Source: Microcoleus asticus IPMA8
Lineage (GTDB): Bacteria > Cyanobacteriota > Cyanobacteriia > Cyanobacteriales > Microcoleaceae
Length of the DNA stretch: 31,278 nucleotides
Assembly: GCF_013179805.1 (NCBI RefSeq)
Contig: NZ_SRRZ01000091.1
Span: 1-31,278 of the forward strand
Direction: 5' to 3'
Shown: positions 25,052-31,278 of the stretch, piece by piece
Layout: every line of letters starts with the position of its first letter
Position numbering within the stretch: the stretch's first letter is position 1
Notes under the pieces: generated by a model
Seen by the model: only the letters and a program-made list of their open reading frames with translations
Database searches by the model: none
Told to the model about the DNA's origin: nothing
Position numbers and translations under genes: made by a program

Positions 25052-28000
25052 ATGCTGCCGGAGCAACAACAGAGGATAATGGGCTACTTTATTGAGGAGG
25101 CAAAAGACCACCTCAATACGATCGAACAAGGCTTGCTGAATCTGCAAACCACGATCGAAGACCCAGAACTGGTCAACGAAGTATTTAGGGCCGCTCACTC
25201 TGTCAAAGGAGGAGCAGCAATGCTGGGGCTGACCAGCATTCAGCAAACAGCTCACCGACTAGAAGATAGTTTTAAAGTTTTAAAAGAGTGCAGCGTTAAA
25301 GTAGACCAACAGCTAGAGTCCCTGTTCCTGCGAATTTTTGACACATTGCAAGGGCTGTTAGAGCAACTGTCGGGGCCTTTTGGGCTGACAGAGGAATTGG
25401 GAGAACAGATGGTTCGAGAATTAGAACCAGTATTTGAAGAACTCAACGGACACTTGGGGGGACTCGTCGGATACCGAGAACACGATTTAGACGAGAGCAG
25501 CCTGCTGCCAGTACCCGAAAAAGTTATGGCAGGGATGGGAATCGGGGCGTTTGGCTCATCGAGGACTTTTGCGGACTCGGGATCGGTTTACGCACCTGAT
25601 GCCAGAGCAACAGAAGACAGCGCGCTGCTGCTAGTGTTTGACTCGGACGTGCCGGCGAGGATGCGGGAACTCCTGCAAGAGTTCAAACAGCCCGAGGGGC
25701 CAGAAAGCAGGCGGCAACTCAAAAACATTTGTCGGAACTTGCTAAGGGCGGGGGAGGAATTTGAACTGCCCTGCTGGATAGAATTGATCGAAGCTGTATC
25801 CAAGGCGATCGCCAACCCAGAAAATAGCTACCGCACCTTAGCCCCAACGGTGATCAAAGACATCAAACAAGCGCAAGAACTGGTAGTTTCGGGTCTAGAA
25901 TCGTCGATCGCACCGAGCGCAAAACTTCTGGCGCTTCAGCCGGCTGTTGTGTTTCCAGAAACGGATTTTGAAGATTTGCTGGCATTCGCTCAACCGGGTA
26001 CATCGGGGACAAATGTGGTTTCTGTTGAGGATGCGGCCTGGGATCTGGTGGGATCTGGCGATGCCCAGGATGGATTGAACAAGTTGCTGCCGAATATTTC
26101 TGGGCTGAGCATAGACGAGCTGTTCGACCAACTCGACAGCGGCGAGAGCAACGATTATAGCGGCAGTCGATCGCCCCAGTTCGACGATTCCGCCTTCGCA
26201 GAATCGGATATAGAGGCGAGTGCTTTTAGAGGCTCGACCCGCAGCGGCCCGGAAGTGGGCGTGGCAGAACTCAACACTTTAGCTGACTTGTTTGACGGCG
26301 AGTCCCCGGATCTCGACGGCGCTTGGGAAGAAGAAGAAGACCTCGACTATGCCCAGTCTTCTAGGATATCGGCGGGAATGCTGGAGTCAGACGATGACAA
26401 TTCCGGCGATTTTACTGATTTGTTATTTGACGAATACGATGCGGAAAGTTCGGAAACGAAGACCTCGCCTCCGCTTGACGACCTGACGACTTTGTTTGGG
26501 GAGGATTTGCTGTTTGCAGACGAGCCAGACGGTTCGGCGGTAACTGCCGGTCGGAACAATGGGGGTTCGAGGCAGCAGCTAATTGGCAAACAGCTTGAAA
26601 CTGGTAACGGCAGGGGCGGTTTGGCTCGGTCAGACGGCACGGTTCCCCCAGCCAGGGGACAAGCTGACGAAGATGCTCTGGGTACGCTTTTGGACGAAGT
26701 GGCTGCCCAAACTTCTGCTGTGGTTGCGGACGATGCTGATTTAGATAACTTGTTCGGCGATGAGGGCGAATCTGAGGCAACGGCTGTGCCGGCAATCTCT
26801 TCGGATTTTTCTCTCAACCCTGACGCTTTCGATGCAGAATCGAACGAGCCTGCAGCAGGCGGCGGCAAGGATTCAGCGGATGCCGAAGCGCTCGAACTGC
26901 CTGAAATAGATGATTTCGAGTTGCTCTCCGAGCTTGGCGAGGACTCGGATTTGAGCGAGCTGTTGGGGATTGCTTCTAGTTACCTTTCTTCAGAAGACGA
27001 AGGTGGGGAAAGCGGGGGCGATCGATATCTAGCTGCTGGCATCGCACAAAATGAGGAAATTGGTAGCGTTCTTAACATGACATCAAATTCTGATTTAGAT
27101 ATCTCTGCGGATGAAAATTGGCTAGAAGATGCTTTCGGCCTGGAAGACGAGTCTATGCAATCGGTCAACATCGAGCTGGACGATACGGATTTAGAGGCGC
27201 TGTTTGGGGATATGACCTCGGGTTCGATTTCTGGGGACGAGCAGACTGTGGGGGCTCGGCAAGGAGTGGCTACTTCCCAAGAGGCGGCGGATTTGGCTGA
27301 GCTGTTCGGTTCTGTACCTACGGGTACTGAGTATGACGGGGAAGCTTCGGGGCAAGCCGATGAGCGTTGGCTGAATTCAGATGGGGGTTCAGAATTGCTG
27401 GGTGCGGATGTGGGATTTGATGAGGGCGACTTAGGGAGTTTGTTCTCGAACAATGCTGCGACTGTTGCCGACAAAGGCTTGGCAAATTCGGCAGCGGTTG
27501 AAATTGGAGCTTTGTCCGATCGTCCTGATGCGGAAATTTCAAGTGTCGAGTCTGATGAGGGTTTAGGTTTCGATTTCTTGGAGGATATGTTTGGAGAAGG
27601 CATGGGGCAGCAGGGCGATGCTGTCGCGGCGGGAGATGAGGGCGCGGCTGTTGATGTCGAGGAATTGTCTGCCCAACTTCCCGAGGGTTTGTTCGACGAG
27701 GTGGGTGCGGATTTGTTCGATCGACCCGAAACAGATACCGCTGGCTCGTCCGAGGGCGAGGATGATTTGTTTGATGCGCTGGAAACGGATTTTCTGAGTG
27801 CGGATTTAGAGGCGCTGCCTGCTGCATCTCTCGATCGTATGTTTGATGATGGCGATGCTGACTTGCTCTCAGCGATGGAAACCAAGGCCGCTCTCAACAG
27901 CGAAGAGTTGGAGGGTTTTGATGATTTGTTGGATTCGATCGATGCTGAGGTTCTGGTGACTTCGGAAATGACGGCGGGCTTTTGGGACGCTGACGAGGAG

Positions 28001-30358
28001 CCGGTCTCGGTCGATGCCTCGGAGTTGGAAGAGGGCTCGCTGGCAGACTTTTTTGCCGAGGCAGAATCAGGTGCTGAGGATGGCGAAGGCAATTTTGACG
28101 ATTTAGAAGCACTGTTAATTGCAGGGGGTGCTGGGGCTGTAATAGCAGCTTCTGGAGTGACAAATCAGAGTCCGGTAAATACAGAAGTTTTCTCGGATCT
28201 CGAAGAACTCCTCAGCGAGAGCGCAACTATGCCGGAAATGCCTGCACCGACGACAACTGCCAGTAAAGCTCTGCGCGCTGTTGCCGATGAGAGCGACGAC
28301 GAATTTGGCGATTTGGAAAAACTGCTCGAAGATCCAAAGGACGGCGGTCGCCAAGGGGAAGCCAATATCGGGCCGTCGGCGCTCAACAGAGGAAGGCGGA
28401 ATGCCCGCGCGGGCGGGTTCGGCGACCAGACGATGCGGGTGCCGGTCAAGCAACTGGACAACCTCAGCAATTTGATGGGGGAACTGGTGGTGAACCGCAA
28501 CAGCTTGGAGCAAGACCAAGAACGGATGCGGCAGTTTTTGGACAATTTGCTGCACCAGGTGACGCTGCTGAGCGATGTGAGCCAGCGGACTCAGGATTTC
28601 TACGAGCGGAGTCTTTTGGAGATTGCTTTGCTGGCAAACCGACAGGGACACCGATCGGCCTGGCGCTCTGAGGATTCGGCCCACACCCGGGAAAGTGCCT
28701 GGAGACCGGAGGAAATGGACAGGTTTACTCCTTTCCACAGTTTGGCTCAAGAGATTATTGAGCTGATCGTGCGGGTGCGGGAGTCGGCGGCGGACATTGA
28801 GTTTTTGGTGGATGAGGCCGATCAGGTGACTCGCCAACTGCGGCAAGTCACGACGCAACTGCAAGAAGGTTTGACTCGCGCCCGGATGAAGCCGTTTGCG
28901 GAGACGACGGACAGGCTGTTCCGGGCGGTGCGGGAAATTGCGATCAAGTGCGGGAAGCAGGCTCAGTTGCAGGTTGAGGGTAAGGATATTTTGATCGACA
29001 AGATGATTGTGGATCAGCTTTATGACCCGATGACTCACTTGGTCAACAATGCGATTACTCACGGGATCGAAGCGCCGGAGGTGCGTCTGGCGGCTGGGAA
29101 GCCTGCTGTCGGCAGGATTACCATTCGCGCTTTCCACCAAGGGAATCAAACGGTGGTTTCGGTTTCTGACGACGGGGCGGGAATTGACCCGCAAAAGGTG
29201 AAGGCGAAGGCGATTAAGCAGGGTATGCTGACGGCGGCTCAGGCTCAGAGGATGTCTCGCTCCGAAGTTTACGATTTGCTGTTTATGCCCGGTTTCAGCA
29301 CTCAGGAACAGGCGACGGAGTACGCCGGCCGGGGGGTCGGTATGAATGTGGTGCAGACTTCGTTGCAGGAGATTCGGGGCACTGTGTCGATCGATTCGAC
29401 GATCGGCAAAGGGACTGTGTTTACGATCCGTTTACCTCTGGTGTTGAGCATTTCTAAGGCTCTGACTTGCATTAGCGATCGCGCTCGCATTGCTTTCCCG
29501 ATGGATGGGGTCGAGGATATGATCGATGTCCCTCGCGATCAGGTGACGACGGGGGCCGACGGTTTGCCTTGCATTGAGTGGCGGGGTTCGGTTTTGCCGT
29601 TCCGGCCGCTGCGGGATTTGCTGGGTTACAACCGCCATTTGGGTCGGGGCAGTGTTTACGGGTTTAATACTGACGATGACATGATTTCGGTGATCGTGCT
29701 GCGGTCTGCCGGCAATTTCTTGGCGGTGCAGGTGGATCAGGTTTCGACGGAACAGGAAATTGTGATCAAACCGTTGGAGGGGCCGGTGCCGAAGCCGATC
29801 GGGATTGCTGGAGCCACAGTGCTCGGGGACGGCCGGATCGTGGCGATTGCGGACGTTCTGGAGCTGATCGATTTGGCTACGGGAAGGCTGCGGAAGGACA
29901 CTGGCGGTACGCTTTGGGATGAGGGCGATCGGATTGCTGCGGAGGCGGAAATCGAGAAGACTGAGCCGACTGTGCTGATTGTGGATGACTCGATTACGGT
30001 GCGATCGCTCTTGTCGATTACTTTCGAGAAGTCTGGCTATCGTGTGGAAGAAGCTCGCGACGGTAAGGAAGCTTGGGAAAAGATGAAATCTGGTCTGCCT
30101 TGCGATATCGTTTTCTGCGATATTGAAATGCCTAGAATGGACGGTTTGGAACTACTTTCTCGGATGCAAAAGGATGCCGTTTTGTGTGAATTGCCGATCG
30201 CGATGCTAACTTCTCGCGGTGCTGACAGGCACCGCCAAATGGCTTACAGTTTGGGCGCGAAAGGCTATTTTACTAAGCCTTATTTGGAGGAGCAATTGCT
30301 TGATGCTGCTTCTCGAATGTTGAAAGGTGAGGTTGTTGGTGCTCCGGTTGTTGTTTAA
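25052..30358 (+). CDS. hmpE: giant CheA hybrid histidine kinase HmpE (PilL)
   Basis: A 1768-aa protein. Order: an HPt domain (about 1-110) with phospho-His49 in FRAAHSVKGGAAMLGL; a second helical HPt-like region without an obvious His (about 185-290); a very long acidic disordered region (about 300-1120) with many DLxxLF-like motifs; the CheA dimerisation helices starting at MRVPVKQLDNLSNLMGELVV (about 1130); an HATPase domain with N-box MTHLVNNAITHGIE (about 1325-1340), G1 SDDGAGID (about 1372) and G2 GRGVGMNVV; a CheW domain (about 1455-1600); and a C-terminal receiver (about 1635-1760) with IVDDS, Asp1690 in FCDIEMPRMDG and Lys in YFTKPY. All catalytic boxes are present. In the pil/hmp system it phosphorylates HmpA-type receivers to set pilus activity. 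It is separated from hmpD by the HNH gene. Confidence 0.94.
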   Translation: MLPEQQQRIMGYFIEEAKDHLNTIEQGLLNLQTTIEDPELVNEVFRAAHSVKGGAAMLGLTSIQQTAHRLEDSFKVLKECSVKVDQQLESLFLRIFDTLQGLLEQLSGPFGLTEELGEQMVRELEPVFEELNGHLGGLVGYREHDLDESSLLPVPEKVMAGMGIGAFGSSRTFADSGSVYAPDARATEDSALLLVFDSDVPARMRELLQEFKQPEGPESRRQLKNICRNLLRAGEEFELPCWIELIEAVSKAIANPENSYRTLAPTVIKDIKQAQELVVSGLESSIAPSAKLLALQPAVVFPETDFEDLLAFAQPGTSGTNVVSVEDAAWDLVGSGDAQDGLNKLLPNISGLSIDELFDQLDSGESNDYSGSRSPQFDDSAFAESDIEASAFRGSTRSGPEVGVAELNTLADLFDGESPDLDGAWEEEEDLDYAQSSRISAGMLESDDDNSGDFTDLLFDEYDAESSETKTSPPLDDLTTLFGEDLLFADEPDGSAVTAGRNNGGSRQQLIGKQLETGNGRGGLARSDGTVPPARGQADEDALGTLLDEVAAQTSAVVADDADLDNLFGDEGESEATAVPAISSDFSLNPDAFDAESNEPAAGGGKDSADAEALELPEIDDFELLSELGEDSDLSELLGIASSYLSSEDEGGESGGDRYLAAGIAQNEEIGSVLNMTSNSDLDISADENWLEDAFGLEDESMQSVNIELDDTDLEALFGDMTSGSISGDEQTVGARQGVATSQEAADLAELFGSVPTGTEYDGEASGQADERWLNSDGGSELLGADVGFDEGDLGSLFSNNAATVADKGLANSAAVEIGALSDRPDAEISSVESDEGLGFDFLEDMFGEGMGQQGDAVAAGDEGAAVDVEELSAQLPEGLFDEVGADLFDRPETDTAGSSEGEDDLFDALETDFLSADLEALPAASLDRMFDDGDADLLSAMETKAALNSEELEGFDDLLDSIDAEVLVTSEMTAGFWDADEEPVSVDASELEEGSLADFFAEAESGAEDGEGNFDDLEALLIAGGAGAVIAASGVTNQSPVNTEVFSDLEELLSESATMPEMPAPTTTASKALRAVADESDDEFGDLEKLLEDPKDGGRQGEANIGPSALNRGRRNARAGGFGDQTMRVPVKQLDNLSNLMGELVVNRNSLEQDQERMRQFLDNLLHQVTLLSDVSQRTQDFYERSLLEIALLANRQGHRSAWRSEDSAHTRESAWRPEEMDRFTPFHSLAQEIIELIVRVRESAADIEFLVDEADQVTRQLRQVTTQLQEGLTRARMKPFAETTDRLFRAVREIAIKCGKQAQLQVEGKDILIDKMIVDQLYDPMTHLVNNAITHGIEAPEVRLAAGKPAVGRITIRAFHQGNQTVVSVSDDGAGIDPQKVKAKAIKQGMLTAAQAQRMSRSEVYDLLFMPGFSTQEQATEYAGRGVGMNVVQTSLQEIRGTVSIDSTIGKGTVFTIRLPLVLSISKALTCISDRARIAFPMDGVEDMIDVPRDQVTTGADGLPCIEWRGSVLPFRPLRDLLGYNRHLGRGSVYGFNTDDDMISVIVLRSAGNFLAVQVDQVSTEQEIVIKPLEGPVPKPIGIAGATVLGDGRIVAIADVLELIDLATGRLRKDTGGTLWDEGDRIAAEAEIEKTEPTVLIVDDSITVRSLLSITFEKSGYRVEEARDGKEAWEKMKSGLPCDIVFCDIEMPRMDGLELLSRMQKDAVLCELPIAMLTSRGADRHRQMAYSLGAKGYFTKPYLEEQLLDAASRMLKGEVVGAPVVV

Positions 30359-30360
30359 TC

Positions 30361-30484
30361 TCATTCATCTGCGTTTATCTGTGTTTATCTGCCTATATCA
30401 GCGGTTGAAAAAAGAAGAATTTCTTAACCGCTGATGAAAATGGATTGACGCGGATTAACGCAGATTTAGATATTCATCTGCGTT
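30361..30484. repeat. inverted-repeat region after hmpE, possible operon end
   Basis: TCAGCGGTT (30398-30406) is the exact complement of AACCGCTGA (30426-30434). Outside them TCTGCGTTTATCTG units face AACGCAGATTTAGAT, giving a nested palindrome of a common cyanobacterial intergenic type. It could end hmp transcription, but no T-run is present. Confidence 0.6.
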
Positions 30485-30504
30485 ATCTTAAACACGGAAA
30501 CGGA

Positions 30505-30525
30505 GGACACGGCAATGCCGTGTCC
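30505..30525. repeat. palindrome GGACACGGCA-A-TGCCGTGTCC
   Basis: Perfect 10-bp arms around one base, followed by CTACC. A near copy lies 82 bp downstream. The spacer 30359-30727 has no credible gene; a 78-codon open frame here is repeat-derived. Confidence 0.85.
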
Positions 30526-30586
30526 CTACCTCAAAATAATCCATCAAACTCGATGAGAGATGTAACCATCGCCCGATTAATTGTAG

Positions 30587-30607
30587 GGAAACGGCACTGC
30601 CGTATCC
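30587..30607. repeat. second, diverged copy of the same palindrome
   Basis: GGAAACGGCA-C-TGCCGTATCC, preceded by TTGTAG. The two arms differ slightly from the first copy and pair less perfectly. Confidence 0.75.
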
Positions 30608-30727
30608 TGATTTCGGGTAATATTAATTCCCATGCCACCGGATTTGATATTACAGCCCGCAGAAACTTTGGGTTTTGGTGATAGGCTGGGAAAGTGGGGT
30701 GTCACGGAGGGCGATCGAGGTTAATGT

Positions 30728-31206
30728 ATGAAAGCTGAAGAACTTTTAGAAAAATACGCAGCAGGACAGCGCAACTTTCAAAAAGCAGACCTTAGAGAAG
30801 AAAACCTCAAAGGTGCGGACTTGAGTGGAATAGACCTATCGCATTCAAATCTCTCCGTGCGGACTTGAGTGAGGCAACTCTAACTCGGGCAAACTTTAAT
30901 AGTGCCAATCTCATTAAAGCATCCCTGAAAAATGCTAATTTGAGCAGTTTAGTAGGCGCTTCTTCAGCAAATTTGAGTTGGGCAGACCTGAGTGGCGCAA
31001 ATTTGAGTGGGGCCAACTTTAGTAGTGCTACTTTAAATTTTGCTGACTTACACCGGGCAAATCTGACAGGAGCAAACTTTAATAACGCTAAATTAGTTAG
31101 TACCAATTTAGACGAAGCAAATTTGAGTGGTACAACTTTAGATAGTGCTGACATACGTGTAGCTTCTTTGTATAAAGCGAACCTAAGTAACTGTAGTTTA
31201 GACTAA
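30728..31206 (+). pseudogene. pentapeptide-repeat protein, frameshifted
   Basis: The ATG at 30728 opens MKAEELLEKYAAGQRNFQKA, then DLREENLKGADLSGIDLSHSNLS, the usual start of cyanobacterial pentapeptide-repeat proteins. The frame hits a stop soon after (VRT, stop). From about 30857 another frame continues ADLSEATLTRANFNSANL and many A(D/N)LxX repeats to the stop at 31204-31206. One missing G in CTCTCCG(G)TGCGGAC would restore about 160 residues forming a right-handed quadrilateral beta helix. Function is unknown; these proteins are abundant in cyanobacteria. It may be a true pseudogene or a sequencing error. The 72 bases after it to the window end show no gene. Confidence 0.8.
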
Positions 31207-31278
31207 AAAATGAGCGCAGCTAAAAGTAGCCACCTTTGAATGTCAGGCAAGCTGTTGCTCAAAAACTCAAAAAGTAGA

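Noticed and set aside
26980..29194. Long minus-strand open frames opposite hmpE (up to 370 and 359 codons)
   Set aside because: They mirror the acidic codon bias (Ser/Pro-rich shadow) and the kinase core of HmpE; no domain, ribosome-binding site or conserved motif is seen.
30445..30681. 78-codon open frame after hmpE
   Set aside because: It consists almost entirely of palindromic intergenic repeats and has no recognisable protein features.

Overview
The window is cyanobacterial, most likely from a filamentous non-heterocystous lineage (Oscillatoriales, Microcoleus/Oscillatoria-like). HIP1 octamers (GCGATCGC) are scattered through it, for example at 4834, 5090 and 17635. There is an LL-diaminopimelate aminotransferase, a plastid-type CcsA, a KGK-domain protein, a DUF3352 protein and a full hormogonium/pilus chemotaxis (hmp/pil) locus. 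Intergenic DNA carries repeat types familiar from such genomes: the heptamer CAGTCAA, the AAACCCGGTTT palindromes and the GATTTTAGATT repeat. No RNA gene or CRISPR array was recognised. The lineage call is an inference from these features.

Left part (1-4448, minus strand): the start of an ORF cut by the window edge, then two overlapping genes for membrane-anchored P-loop ATPases (119-1948 and 1938-3071), then dapL (3210-4448). A 44-nt near-perfect palindrome separates dapL from the ATPase pair. Middle (4712-15368, plus strand): an unrecognised 363-aa protein; a DUF3352 protein; an 842-bp intergenic region full of inverted repeats; a large secreted protein joining a TPS (filamentous-haemagglutinin type) domain to a CHAT caspase-like protease; ccsA; a KGK-domain protein; and tilS, which carries an in-frame insertion of an intergenic-type repeat.

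Right part (15365-30358): the hmp locus for type IV pilus phototaxis/motility. hmpF (minus strand) faces away from hmpA (PatA-type regulator), hmpC (CheW), hmpD (MCP) and hmpE (giant CheA hybrid kinase). The locus looks invaded by selfish DNA. A decayed tnpB lies before hmpA, a second tnpB tail lies before hmpC exactly where hmpB (the stand-alone PilH/CheY regulator) would be expected and is absent, and a frameshifted double-HNH endonuclease gene sits between hmpD and hmpE. The expected signal flow is HmpD receptor to HmpC adaptor to HmpE kinase to the receiver domains of HmpA and HmpE. HmpF is a coiled-coil partner needed for pilus activity in Nostoc. The window ends with a repeat-rich spacer and a frameshifted pentapeptide-repeat gene.

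The most interesting observations are the paired tnpB relics with the missing hmpB, the HNH invader of the chemotaxis operon, the repeated acidic DLxxLF-type motifs in HmpE, and the repeat element translated inside tilS.
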